Below are positions 55,472 to 64,000 of a stretch of DNA of 64,000 bases, one piece after another. The notes beneath the pieces were generated by a model, which saw only the letters and a program-made list of their open reading frames with translations, made no database searches and was not told the DNA's origin. The DNA is from Roseateles sp. YR242 (GTDB lineage Bacteria; Pseudomonadota; Gammaproteobacteria; Burkholderiales; Burkholderiaceae_C): contig NZ_FOAV01000001.1 in the NCBI RefSeq assembly GCF_900109745.1, forward strand, positions 372,001 through 436,000, in the 5' to 3' direction. How positions within the stretch are numbered: position 1 is the stretch's first letter; every line of letters starts with the position of its first letter. Both the position numbers and the translations under genes were made by a program.

Positions 55472-56551
55472 ATGCTTGACCATTCCTCCAGAAAGCCACC
55501 CTTCCCCATCGGACCGGACCGCTCAGCTCACACCACGGCACCCGCGCCAGCCACCCCGTTGAAGCCGGCCGACCTGCTGACCCAGATCCTGCTGAGCCTG
55601 CGCCTGGAGGGCGTTGAATACGGCCGCTGCCTTCTGCGGGCACCGTGGGCAGTGGCTTATCCCGCCAGCCAGGAGGCGCATTTCCACTTCGTGGCCCATG
55701 GCAGTTGCTGGCTGCGCACGCCGGGCAGCGAATGGCAGCAACTCAAGACCGGCGATGCGGTGTTGTTGCCCCGCGGCAGCCTGCACATTCTGGCCAGTTC
55801 CCCGGAGGTGCCCATCGTGGACATCCACACACTGCCGCGCCGGCCGGTGGCGGACAAGCTGTTTGTGTTGACGGGTGAACCTGCCCACCTCAGCCCCGCT
55901 GGGATGGCTGCCCCTCAAGCGTCGGAGACCGCCGTGGACACCGACGTGCTGTTCTGCGGTGCCATGCGTTTCAATATGGACCCGCTTCATCCCCTGATGG
56001 CGATGATGCCGGACGTGATGCAGGCCAACGACCTGGCCCAGCGCGATCCGACCGTGCCCATGCTGCTGGAGGCCATGGAACGCGAGGTGTCGCTGGATCG
56101 TGTGGGGGCCTGCGGCATCCTGGCCCGGATGGCGGATGTCCTGGCGGCAAGCATCATCCGCGCCTGGGTGGAGTGCGCCTGCAACAGCGCCAGCGGCTGG
56201 ATTGCCGCCGTGCAATGCCCGAACATCGGCAAGGTAATGGCCGCCATCCATGCCCAGCCCGAGCGCCCCTGGAGCGTGCCGGAACTGGCGGAGCTGATGG
56301 GGGCCTCCCGCTCACGATTTGCAGAGGCCTTTACCCGCACGGTGGGCGAAAGCCCCGCCAAATACGTCGCCAAGATCAAGATGTTCCAGGCGCGCCACTG
56401 GATCTCGCAAGAGGGCATGCGCGTGGCCGTGGCGGCAGACCGGCTGGGTTATGACTCGGAGGCGTCCTTCAGCCGGGCCTTCAAGCGCATCGTGGGGCAG
56501 GCCCCGGGCAGCTTGAGGCGCTCCACGTCAGGCCGGGCCTTGCATCTCTAA
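55472..56551 (+). CDS. AraC-family regulator with N-terminal cupin domain
   Basis: 359 residues from the ATG at 55472 (GGAAGAG before it). Cupin_6 sensory half: GVEYGRCLLRAPWAVAYPAS, AHFHFVAHGSCWLRTPGSEW, VLLPRGSLHILA. C-terminal double helix-turn-helix: PWSVPELAELMGASRSRFAE, RTVGESPAKYVAKIKMFQAR, RLGYDSEASFSRAFKRIVGQ. A probable activator of the divergent MFS gene. Its 3' end overlaps the convergent PQQ dehydrogenase by four bases. Confidence 0.9.
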   Translation: MLDHSSRKPPFPIGPDRSAHTTAPAPATPLKPADLLTQILLSLRLEGVEYGRCLLRAPWAVAYPASQEAHFHFVAHGSCWLRTPGSEWQQLKTGDAVLLPRGSLHILASSPEVPIVDIHTLPRRPVADKLFVLTGEPAHLSPAGMAAPQASETAVDTDVLFCGAMRFNMDPLHPLMAMMPDVMQANDLAQRDPTVPMLLEAMEREVSLDRVGACGILARMADVLAASIIRAWVECACNSASGWIAAVQCPNIGKVMAAIHAQPERPWSVPELAELMGASRSRFAEAFTRTVGESPAKYVAKIKMFQARHWISQEGMRVAVAADRLGYDSEASFSRAFKRIVGQAPGSLRRSTSGRALHL

Positions 56552-59022
56552 TCGTCCTTCAGGGTGTAAGCCACCACGTAGTCACCACGATCCAGAGATT
56601 GCCTGCCGCCGCCAGCCGTCACCAGCACGTATTGCTTGCCGGTCTTGGCGGACTGGTAGCTGATCGGCCCGCCCTGGCTGCCCACGGGCAAGCGGCTCTT
56701 CCACAACTCCTTGCCGGTGGCGCTGTCAAAGGCACGCAGGTAGTAATCCTGCACACCAGCGATGAACACCAGGCCGCCCTGGGTGGACAAGGTCCCCCCC
56801 AGCGTCGGCATGCCGACCGGCATGGGGAGATGCATCTTGATGCCCAGCGGCCCGGTGTCCTGCACGGTGCCCACCGGCACCTGCCAGACGATCTGCCGGG
56901 TCTTCAGGTTGATGGCGGACAAGGTACCAAACGGGGGCGCCTGGCACGGGATGCCCGCCGGCGACAGGAAACGGTTCTTGTTGACCGCATAGGGCGTGCC
57001 CTTGAGCGGCACCGCCCCCATGCCGGTGTTGACCGACTCCCCGCCGCTGGAGGCCGGCCCGCCAGTGGTGCGCTGCGGAATCATCTGGACCCACAAGCCC
57101 AGCCGCATGTCATTGACGAAAATGAAGTCGTGCACCGGGTCGGTGGAGATGCCGCCCCAGTTCATGCCCCCCAACGAACCGGGGAAGCTCAGCGACACAT
57201 CAGTGCCCGGCGCGGTGTAGAGCCCCTGGTAGCGCATCTTCTTGAAGGCAATGCGGCACACCAGTTGATCCAGCGGGGTGGCGCCCCACATGTCCGACTC
57301 CGTCAACAGCGGCACGCCGATCTGCGGCATGCCCACCGATCGGGGCTGCGTCTTCGGATAGGGTTCATTGGGAATGTCCGCCGGCTGCACCGGTGTTTCC
57401 TCCACCGCCGTCAGCGGCCGCCCGGTCTTGCGGTCCAGCACCCAGATCTGGCCCGCCTTGGTGCCGATCACCACCGCCGGTACCCGCGAGCCCTCCGCCG
57501 TGGGGAAGTCGATCAGGCTGGGCTGCATCGGCATGTCGAAGTCCCAGAGGTCGTTGCGCACCGCCTGGAAGACCCACCGTTCCTCGCCGGTGGTGGCATC
57601 CACGGCCAGCACGGAGGCGCCGTACTTGTGGTCCTGCGGCGTCCGCTCCACACCGTAGAGGTCGGTGGAGGCACTGCCCATGGGCAGGAACACCATGTTC
57701 AAGGCGGGGTCGTAGGACATCGGCGCCCAGGAATTGGGGGTGCTGCGCACATAACTCCGCCCCTGGGCGGGTGCCTTCTTGTCGTCGGGGTTGCCGGGGT
57801 CGAAGGCCCACCGCATGGCGCCGGTGATGACATCAAAACCCCGGATGACGCCGCCCGGCATGTCCGCCTGCACGTTGTCCGCCACCCGGCCACCCACCAC
57901 CACGGTGGTGCCGGCCATCAGCGGCGGAGAGGTCAGTTGGTAGAACGGGTCCGGCGCGTCACCCAGGCCGGCCTTGAGATCGACCTGGCCGTTGTTGCCA
58001 AAGCCCTGGCAGCGCTGGCCGGTGTCCGCATCCACGGCGATCAGTCGCGCATCGATGGTGTTGGTCAGCAGGCGGCGCTGGCAGTTGACGCCCGTGGGCA
58101 GCGAGACCGCCTGCGCGGCGGGAGCCCCGGCCTGAGCCGGCTGCTGCAGCGGCGCATTCACATCGAAGTAGGCCAGGCCACGGCAGCGCTGCCAGACCTT
58201 GGACTGGGCGTTCACTTCATGGCGCCACAGTTCCTGGCCAGTGTCCATGTCCACCGCGATGAGGTTGTTATGCGGCGTGCACAGGTAGATGCGCCCACCG
58301 ATCTGCAGCGGTGTGAGCTGGTCTTCCGCGCCGTTGCCATCACTCTGGGCGATATCGCCGGTACGGTAGGTCCAGGCCACCTTCAGTTGGCTGACGTTGG
58401 AGCGATTGACCTGATCCAGCGCGACGAAGCGGCTGCCGCCCACGGTGTTGCCGTAGTGGGCCCAGTCCTTCTGCGCAGCGCCTGCCGGCACGGGGGTCAG
58501 GCCTGGCCCGTCGCCGGTGGCCGGTATCGGCGGGTGGGGCACAAAAGCGGAAGCGAAGGCCAGTGCCAACCCGACGGCGATGACGATGGCCAGCACATGG
58601 GTGCCCCGGCGCGAGCCCGGCGGGGGGATGGATGCCGAGGGGGCAGCGGGAGCAGCCGAAGCGACGCGCTCGCCGGAGCGCAGCAACCATGGGTAGATGA
58701 TGGCCACCAGAAGCGCCATCGCGCCGAAGGCGAACAGCCGCGAGAACAGCGGCCAGAACACCAGCCCCACATCCAGGACCGCCCAGACCACGGTGGCCGC
58801 CGCCGTCACGGCGAAGACCCAGGCACCGGTGGCACGGCTGCGGAAGATCAGCACCGCGGCGACCAGCAGCCCCAACCCGGCCAGCACGAAGTACAGGCTG
58901 CCCTTGAGGGTGACGAGGTAGGCGCCACCGATCAGCATGGGCGCCCCGAACGCCAGGAGCACCAGGCCCACCAGCCAGATCAACCAACGACGGATGCCCG
59001 CAGGCCCACGTGAACCGATCAT
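56548..59022 (-). CDS. Membrane-bound PQQ-dependent dehydrogenase (glucose/quinate/shikimate family)
   Basis: 824 residues. Five N-terminal helices in about 1-150 (WLIWLVGLVLLAFGAPMLIG, VGLALAFASAFVP) give ubiquinone-linked membrane anchoring. The PQQ propeller begins near 165 with WAHYGNTVGGSRFVALDQVN and has TPLQIGGRIYLCTPHNNLIA, WDFDMPMQPSLIDFPTAEGS and GGLVFIAGVQDYYLRAFDSA. Glucose-type members make gluconic acid in the periplasm; quinate or shikimate is equally possible. PQQ biosynthesis genes are not in the window. Confidence 0.9.
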   Translation of the reverse strand: MIGSRGPAGIRRWLIWLVGLVLLAFGAPMLIGGAYLVTLKGSLYFVLAGLGLLVAAVLIFRSRATGAWVFAVTAAATVVWAVLDVGLVFWPLFSRLFAFGAMALLVAIIYPWLLRSGERVASAAPAAPSASIPPPGSRRGTHVLAIVIAVGLALAFASAFVPHPPIPATGDGPGLTPVPAGAAQKDWAHYGNTVGGSRFVALDQVNRSNVSQLKVAWTYRTGDIAQSDGNGAEDQLTPLQIGGRIYLCTPHNNLIAVDMDTGQELWRHEVNAQSKVWQRCRGLAYFDVNAPLQQPAQAGAPAAQAVSLPTGVNCQRRLLTNTIDARLIAVDADTGQRCQGFGNNGQVDLKAGLGDAPDPFYQLTSPPLMAGTTVVVGGRVADNVQADMPGGVIRGFDVITGAMRWAFDPGNPDDKKAPAQGRSYVRSTPNSWAPMSYDPALNMVFLPMGSASTDLYGVERTPQDHKYGASVLAVDATTGEERWVFQAVRNDLWDFDMPMQPSLIDFPTAEGSRVPAVVIGTKAGQIWVLDRKTGRPLTAVEETPVQPADIPNEPYPKTQPRSVGMPQIGVPLLTESDMWGATPLDQLVCRIAFKKMRYQGLYTAPGTDVSLSFPGSLGGMNWGGISTDPVHDFIFVNDMRLGLWVQMIPQRTTGGPASSGGESVNTGMGAVPLKGTPYAVNKNRFLSPAGIPCQAPPFGTLSAINLKTRQIVWQVPVGTVQDTGPLGIKMHLPMPVGMPTLGGTLSTQGGLVFIAGVQDYYLRAFDSATGKELWKSRLPVGSQGGPISYQSAKTGKQYVLVTAGGGRQSLDRGDYVVAYTLKDD

Positions 59023-59211
59023 CGCGCTCTCCAGGACCGGCCTACCGATCCAGTGATTCGATCGATTCTAGGGGGCACCCCGTGCACAAAGGAACCTCGG
59101 CTGAACTCCCCCGTTGCTGACGCGGTCCCATCGGACCGCAGGCACGGACACCGAGAGCGAAGCTCTGCATAATGCCCCGCGCGCTGCGGGGGTCAGGTCA
59201 GGCCCCTTCGG

Positions 59212-59820
59212 TCAGGACACCTCGCGGCACCAGGCATAGACGCTGCGCGGCTGCGCTTCAAACGCCTCGGGCGTGGTGAGCTTGATGGCATCGTGGGGTG
59301 CCTGCCGCACGTTGTCAGCGGCGCAGTGCGCAATGAGCGTGGCGCGGCCTGACGCATCGGCCTCCACGACGATGGCCACATGGCCGTGTCGCTCGCCGCT
59401 GTCCTTGGCGGGGTAGACCACCAGGGCGCCCGGCACCGCACGGTCCAGACCCCGGAAGCGCTCGCCGGGCCCGGTGGCGTCCGCCCAGATGCTGTCGGTG
59501 AAGATCCATCCCGCTGCGTCGGTGTAGGGTGCGGGCGAGGCGGCCAGGCGAGAAAAGCCCAGCGCCCAACAGACAAAACCCGAGCAGTCGCAGGCATCCA
59601 TCACCAGACTGCTGTCCTTCACATCAATCCCCATTTCTGCCGCCAGCGGCGCCAGTTCCTCGCGCTGCTCGCGCGGCAGCGTGGGCCAGAGGCGGCCCAC
59701 TGCGAGACGGGTGGACGGAAGGCGAGCGCGAGGATCCCGGCCGCCTTCAGAGAGCCAATAGAGCGTGCCGTGCCCAGTCGCGGCGCGGGCGCGAGTGAGG
59801 AGCTGGTCAACCGAGATCAT
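59212..59820 (-). CDS. NlpC/P60-like cysteine hydrolase, cytosolic form
   Basis: 202 residues from the ATG at 59820 (GGAGG six bases upstream). The probable Cys-His pair is C79 in ACDCSGFVCWALG and H147 in GERHGHVAIVVEADASGRA, with H165 as a possible third residue; GALVVYPAKDSGERHGHVAI is the usual CHAP/NlpC strand-loop. There is no signal peptide, unlike most cell-wall hydrolases. Substrate unknown. Divergent from the response regulator. Confidence 0.65.
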   Translation of the reverse strand: MISVDQLLTRARAATGHGTLYWLSEGGRDPRARLPSTRLAVGRLWPTLPREQREELAPLAAEMGIDVKDSSLVMDACDCSGFVCWALGFSRLAASPAPYTDAAGWIFTDSIWADATGPGERFRGLDRAVPGALVVYPAKDSGERHGHVAIVVEADASGRATLIAHCAADNVRQAPHDAIKLTTPEAFEAQPRSVYAWCREVS

Positions 59821-59927
59821 GGAAGGCCTCCAGGTGAACTGAGGCTCGAATGTCGCCGCGCCTGGGCGTGGGGGCAATAGCGCAAAGGCGTGATGCCCCC
59901 CGGGTCGATTTCGACCAGAATCAGTCC

Positions 59928-60704
59928 ATGAACCCCTCGTCGCCGCACTCTCCGCTCACTCGCGTGCTGATCGTGGAAGACGAGCCGGAGTTCCTGCGCC
60001 GGTTTTCCGAAGCCGTGCTCGCAGACGAGGCGCTGAGCCTGATGGCGGCCGTCTCCAGCGCCGCCGCCGCGCTGGCCGTCATCGCCGCGACACCGCCCGA
60101 TGTGGTGCTGCTCGACCTGGGCCTGCCGGACCGCAACGGCATCGACGTCATCCGCGAGGTGGCCAGCCGCTGGCCTGAATGCGAAGTCTTGGTTGTCACC
60201 ATGTTCGGTGACGACGACCACGTTTTCGAGGCTCTGGCCGCCGGAGCCAGCGGCTATCTGCTCAAGGATTTCCGCGTGGAACGCATCGCCGCCAGCATCC
60301 ACGACCTGCGGGCTGGGGGTGCCCCCATCACGCCCAGCATCGCGCGCCGGGTACTGGCTCGCATGCGGGCGCCGCCGGCCGCTTCGCCCTCGGGCTCGCC
60401 CATCGGGGCGTCCACCGGGTCTGCGGTGGCGCCGGGATCCACCGCTGAAGACGCGCTGATCGCCTCCACGCGGGCCGCAAGCAACACGGGCGTCGAGGCC
60501 CTCGGCACGGATTCGCTGCTGACCCCGCGCGAGATCGAGCTGCTCAAGCTGACCGCCAAGGGCCTGAGCTTCGACACCGTGGCGGAACTGCTGGGCATCT
60601 CGCCCCACACCGTGGTGGCCCATGTGAAGAAGATCTACCGCAAGCTGGCCGTTCACTCGCGCAGCGAGGCGGTGTACGAGGCCACGCAGATGGGGCTGCT
60701 GTGA
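59928..60704 (+). CDS. NarL/LuxR-type response regulator
   Basis: 258 residues from the ATG at 59928. Receiver domain with the acidic pair in VLIVEDEPEFLRRF and phospho-acceptor D63 (VVLLDLGLPDRNGID). An Ala/Ser/Pro linker (about 145-190) leads to a C-terminal LuxR helix-turn-helix (LTPREIELLKLTAKGLSFDT, VAELLGISPHTVVAHVKKIY). Followed after one base by its kinase gene. Confidence 0.93.
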   Translation: MNPSSPHSPLTRVLIVEDEPEFLRRFSEAVLADEALSLMAAVSSAAAALAVIAATPPDVVLLDLGLPDRNGIDVIREVASRWPECEVLVVTMFGDDDHVFEALAAGASGYLLKDFRVERIAASIHDLRAGGAPITPSIARRVLARMRAPPAASPSGSPIGASTGSAVAPGSTAEDALIASTRAASNTGVEALGTDSLLTPREIELLKLTAKGLSFDTVAELLGISPHTVVAHVKKIYRKLAVHSRSEAVYEATQMGLL

Positions 60705-60705
60705 C

Positions 60706-62598
60706 ATGCGGCGCCTGCTGATCGGCGCCATCGCGCTGGGGGCGGCGGTGCTGCTGATCGCATGGCAGGCCGCCCCGTCACCGCCGCAAGAAGCCACTGT
60801 GCTGACGTTCGCGCAGGCGCACACGCAGGACAGTGCCTCCCCAGACCCCTCGGCGCTTGGCAGCGTCTGGCAGCCCATTCGCCTGCCCGTCAGCCAACCC
60901 GCCGCAGCGGGCAGCCCGCCCAGCGCCGCGTGGTTCCGCATGGAATTCGAAGCCGCCGCCACGCCACAGGGCTTCTGGGCGGTGCTGCTGCCCTACCTGT
61001 ACGGTGGCGGCGAGGTGTGGCTGAACGGGCGCTTGATCGGGGACATTCCGGTCTCCACCGATGCCGTCCACGTCCGCTGGGAGCGGCCACACCTCGTCTC
61101 GATTCCGGCAGGGGTGCTGCAGCCCGGCACCAACTCGCTGTGGGTCCATGCCGTGCCCGTGGAAGGTGAGACGGTGCTGAACGTGCCGCGCTTTCGCATC
61201 GGTCCCCTGGATGATCTGCGCCCGCTGTATGACCGGCGCTTTTTCTGGGTGCACACGCTGCCGGAGCTCACCATTGGCGGCTGCCTGGTGGTGTCGGTGC
61301 TGGTGTTGCTCATCTGGTGGCGCCTGCCGGAAGAGGTCCTGTACGGCTGGTTCGGCGTGGCCACGCTGCTCTGGGGCATCCGGACCCTCACCTTCGTGAT
61401 GGAGGTCATGCCGCCGGATCGATGGCCGTGGTGGCGGCTGCTGTATGTCACCAGCACCGGCGGCTTCATTGTGGTGATGGCCTTGTTTGCCGCGCGGCTG
61501 GCCGGGCTGCGACAGCCCTGGCTGGAGCGAGGGCTGTTGCTCTACTGGCTGGCGGGGCCGCTGTGGTTCGTGATGGCCGGGCTGGGCAACGATGCGCAGG
61601 TCAACCGCATCTGGGTGGCGGGCCTGATCCCTGTGGGCATCGCCGCCGTCGTGGTGGCGTTCGTCTCCACATGGCGGCAGCGCACCTGGTCGTCCGCCTG
61701 GTTGCCGCTGGCCTTGCTGGTGGCCACCGTGTCCGGGGTCCATGACTATCTGGTGGTGTGGCACCCCCAGCTCTTTGCGGGCCTGGCCCCTGGTTGGGCG
61801 GCCGAGCGCTACTTCCTGCTGCACCATGGCGCCAACTTCCTGCTGCTGACGATGGGGGGCGTGCTGTCGGCGCGCTTTGTCAGCAGCGTGCGTGGCTTGC
61901 GGGAACTCAATGAGACGCTGGAGTCCCGCGTTGCCGACCGGGAACGGGCACTGGCCGCGAACTACGCCCGCCTGGCCGAACTGGAGCGCGAACATGCGGC
62001 CGCGCAGGAGCGGCGGTTGATCATGCGCGAGATCCATGATGGGTTGGGGTCCAAACTCTTCACCACCCTCTCCCGGGTGGAGCGCGGCGTCATGGCCGCA
62101 CCGGACATGGCGGCCTCGCTGCGGGCCTGCATCTCCGACATGCGCCTCGCCCTGGATGCCCTGGCACCGGACGATCAGGACCTGCTCACCGCCCTTGGCG
62201 ACTTCATGTTCCGATGGCAGGCGGAGCTGCAAGCCGCCGGCCTGCGCTGTGAATGGGCCATGGATGTGCCCGACGAAGGGTTGCCGCTGGCGCCGCACAC
62301 AACGCTGCAGATCTTGCGGATCGCTCAGGAAGCCCTCACCAACGTGGTCAAGCATGCGCAGGCGACGCGGGTGGACCTGCTGCTGCAGCAGACCGGCACG
62401 GTGGTCACCCTCTCCATTGGCGACGACGGTGTCGGGCTGCCCTCGCCGGCTCGTGCGGGTGGCCGGGGGCTGGACAACATGCGGGCAAGGGCCGAACAAC
62501 TGGGCGGATCGCTCCACATCAGCCCGCGGCAGGACGGCGGGACATGCGTGGTGTTGACGGTGCCGCAGGCGATGGCTGCGGCTTCTGCTGCCCATTGA
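60706..62598 (+). CDS. Membrane sensor histidine kinase, NarX/HisKA_3 type
   Basis: 630 residues. N-terminal membrane anchor, an extracytoplasmic beta-sandwich domain (about 50-175, GGGEVWLNGRLIGDIPVSTD) like the 7TMR-DISM-associated sensor, then seven helices (about 185-390). The kinase core has phospho-acceptor H444 in MREIHDGLGSKLFTTLSRVE, N-box LRIAQEALTNVVKHAQATR and G-box IGDDGVGLPSP and GRGLDNMRARAEQLGG. It pairs with the upstream response regulator. The ligand is unknown. Confidence 0.92.
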   Translation: MRRLLIGAIALGAAVLLIAWQAAPSPPQEATVLTFAQAHTQDSASPDPSALGSVWQPIRLPVSQPAAAGSPPSAAWFRMEFEAAATPQGFWAVLLPYLYGGGEVWLNGRLIGDIPVSTDAVHVRWERPHLVSIPAGVLQPGTNSLWVHAVPVEGETVLNVPRFRIGPLDDLRPLYDRRFFWVHTLPELTIGGCLVVSVLVLLIWWRLPEEVLYGWFGVATLLWGIRTLTFVMEVMPPDRWPWWRLLYVTSTGGFIVVMALFAARLAGLRQPWLERGLLLYWLAGPLWFVMAGLGNDAQVNRIWVAGLIPVGIAAVVVAFVSTWRQRTWSSAWLPLALLVATVSGVHDYLVVWHPQLFAGLAPGWAAERYFLLHHGANFLLLTMGGVLSARFVSSVRGLRELNETLESRVADRERALAANYARLAELEREHAAAQERRLIMREIHDGLGSKLFTTLSRVERGVMAAPDMAASLRACISDMRLALDALAPDDQDLLTALGDFMFRWQAELQAAGLRCEWAMDVPDEGLPLAPHTTLQILRIAQEALTNVVKHAQATRVDLLLQQTGTVVTLSIGDDGVGLPSPARAGGRGLDNMRARAEQLGGSLHISPRQDGGTCVVLTVPQAMAAASAAH

Positions 62599-62601
62599 GG
62601 C

Positions 62602-62621
62602 CATCCCGCAAAGACGGGATG
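62602..62621 (+). terminator. Stem-loop after the kinase gene
   Basis: CATCCCG (62602-62608), loop CAAAGA, CGGGATG (62615-62621), four bases after the kinase stop codon. No T tract directly follows, so it may be a weak or Rho-aided terminator. Confidence 0.4.
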
Positions 62622-62704
62622 CCGTTACGCCAAGGCGGTATGGCGCAGTAGCCGCCCGTTTTCTAGATTGGGGCACTCACCCAGATAAACGCGGGAGCAT
62701 CTTC

Positions 62705-64000
62705 ATGGCCAACTTTCCCATCATCCGTGACGAGCTGGTCGTCAATCAGGCCGTGCAGGACTTCTACAACAGCTTTGACGGCGACGGGGCCGTCTTCCTG
62801 CTGGCAAGGGTGGTCAGGTTCGCCAACGATTTTCCGGTGCTCGAAATCCAGCATCGGCCGCTGGTCATCATTGCGGATCAGTACATCGGCACAGGTGGCC
62901 GCATCAATGCCAGCGGCTCGCTCAAGCCGCAGGCGTTGGAGGACCCGGCGCTGGATGGCGCGAACGGGGCGGATGCCCGATTCCGGACTGCCGGGGGACA
63001 GACCATCCCCGTATCCGCAGGCAAGGATGGCAGGAATGGCCATGCGGGACGAGACGGTCAGCCGGGTTGCAACGTGACACTGATGTGCCGCAGCGGCATC
63101 GACGTCCGGATCGACGCCTCCGGAACGTCCGGCACGCGGGGCGGCAACGCCGGGCGCGGTGGCAACGGGGGCGACGGGTGGTATGGGCGCCAGGATGATA
63201 ACGGGGCGGTGGTCGGCGCCTATGACGGAACGCACGGCGGCCGTGGCGGCAGCGGTGGCGCCGGAGGGAACGGCGGCTCAGGTGGCGTGCTGACCTTGAT
63301 CTCCGCGTCGCCCATCCATCAACCGACCTTGATCAACGACAACGGTGCAGGCGGCGAAGGTGGCAAGGGGGCGGTCTTCGGACAGGACGGCCGCTTGTGT
63401 CCCGACCCCATCCGTACGGAGGAGAATGCACCCTGGCGCGGAACTGACGGCGCCCATGGCGTGAGTGGCAACGCCCCGCCGCCCGCGATCACGGTGTTGC
63501 CCGAGGCGGCGTATGGGCCGCAGATGCTGGCCTTGCTGGATTCGGACCCCGTGTTCAACTTCGCCAACTTCTGGGCCCCTTTCCGGATCGCGATGGGGGA
63601 GTACCACTTCCGCCAATTCAAGCCCGAAGCCCAGCCGGACGACGGCAAGGGCCGGCTGGCCGCCGCCGAATTCAAGGCCGCGCTCCTGCTGCAAAACGAC
63701 AACCCGGACGCACGTCGCCTGCTCGACATGCTGGAGGCCGGGCTGACACCCGTGGGCCAGCCCCGCGACGTGGATGTGGTGCCCGAGTTCGAACGCTATC
63801 TCTCGGCCTTCACTGACTTCGCCCCGCTGATCAGCGGCTTTTTCAACCAGGGCCTGACCGAGATGCTGGTATCCACCCAGCTGAACGCCATCCGGAATCT
63901 GGCGGTGAGCCAGAAGATGATCGTGCAGGACGCCTTGGCCAGCGTGCAGGACGACCTCGGCATTCTCAAGCGTGAGCAGAAGGATGCCATCAGCGAGACC
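62705..64000 (+). CDS. Large Gly-rich, collagen-like N-terminal protein, truncated by the window edge
   Basis: 432 residues visible; the frame is open to the last base. The ATG at 62705 has GGGAG seven bases upstream. An N-terminal beta-rich domain (about 1-95) leads into a Gly/Asn/Arg-rich stretch (about 96-205) with repeats such as GNAGRGGNGGDGWYGRQDDN and GGRGGSGGAGGNGGSGGVLT, resembling collagen-like or PE-PGRS glycine patterns. It is followed by a helical region from about 270 (FNFANFWAPFRIAMGEYHFR). No signal peptide is visible. I do not recognise the family; the C-terminal domains are outside the window. Confidence 0.6.
   Translation, partial: MANFPIIRDELVVNQAVQDFYNSFDGDGAVFLLARVVRFANDFPVLEIQHRPLVIIADQYIGTGGRINASGSLKPQALEDPALDGANGADARFRTAGGQTIPVSAGKDGRNGHAGRDGQPGCNVTLMCRSGIDVRIDASGTSGTRGGNAGRGGNGGDGWYGRQDDNGAVVGAYDGTHGGRGGSGGAGGNGGSGGVLTLISASPIHQPTLINDNGAGGEGGKGAVFGQDGRLCPDPIRTEENAPWRGTDGAHGVSGNAPPPAITVLPEAAYGPQMLALLDSDPVFNFANFWAPFRIAMGEYHFRQFKPEAQPDDGKGRLAAAEFKAALLLQNDNPDARRLLDMLEAGLTPVGQPRDVDVVPEFERYLSAFTDFAPLISGFFNQGLTEMLVSTQLNAIRNLAVSQKMIVQDALASVQDDLGILKREQKDAISET

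Overview
This is a 64 kb, high-GC chromosomal window from a Gram-negative betaproteobacterium, most likely Burkholderiales of the Roseateles/Mitsuaria/Pelomonas type. The inference rests on the gene set (guaB/guaA, ratA-rnfH beside smpB, phaR, cynS, a TonB system with a stand-alone TonB-dependent receptor) and on strong GC bias at third codon positions. The species cannot be fixed from sequence alone.

Layout. 0-9 kb: a TonB-ExbB-ExbD-ExbD-TPR operon (minus strand), then a TonB-dependent receptor followed by a 2-oxoglutarate/Fe(II) oxygenase. 9-19 kb: a four-gene oligopeptide ABC importer with a hairpin-plus-U-tract just before its first gene, a tadA-LD-carboxypeptidase pair whose peptidase ends in a His/Asp-rich tail, and a DUF72 protein. 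19-25 kb: two tandem secreted PL11 rhamnogalacturonan lyases and a HupE/UreJ-like membrane protein, bracketed by a 27-bp near-identical direct repeat.

25-35 kb: a complete type VI secretion cargo module on the minus strand: VgrG, a DUF2169 adaptor, a 1706-residue Rhs effector with a PAAR-like DUF4150 N-terminus and a polymorphic C-terminal toxin, its probable immunity protein, then a displaced (orphan) toxin tip followed by a second probable immunity gene. It lies directly downstream of guaA. 35-46 kb: housekeeping genes (guaB, a Tet-type MFS pump, guaA, rnfH, ratA, smpB, a cystathionine lyase, rimO), interrupted by a 354-residue protein whose C-terminus looks like a circularly permuted OTU cysteine protease, an effector-like gene wedged between metC and rimO.

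46-52 kb: small accessory genes: a stand-alone receiver-like cREC protein, a spore-coat-U/CsuA-type pilin, a DUF2845 protein, a secreted NLP (NPP1) cytolysin, a GFA-family zinc protein, phaR, a LacI-type regulator and a GT14 glycosyltransferase. 52-64 kb: cyanase preceded by a good sigma-54 promoter match, a flavin reductase, a divergent AraC/MFS pair, a membrane PQQ dehydrogenase, an NlpC/P60-like hydrolase, a NarL-type two-component system, and a glycine-rich protein that runs off the window.

Taken together, the pectin lyases, NLP cytolysin, OTU-like protease, surface pilin and T6SS cargo suggest a bacterium that interacts with plants or other eukaryotes and competes with neighbouring bacteria. 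That ecological reading is inference from gene content.
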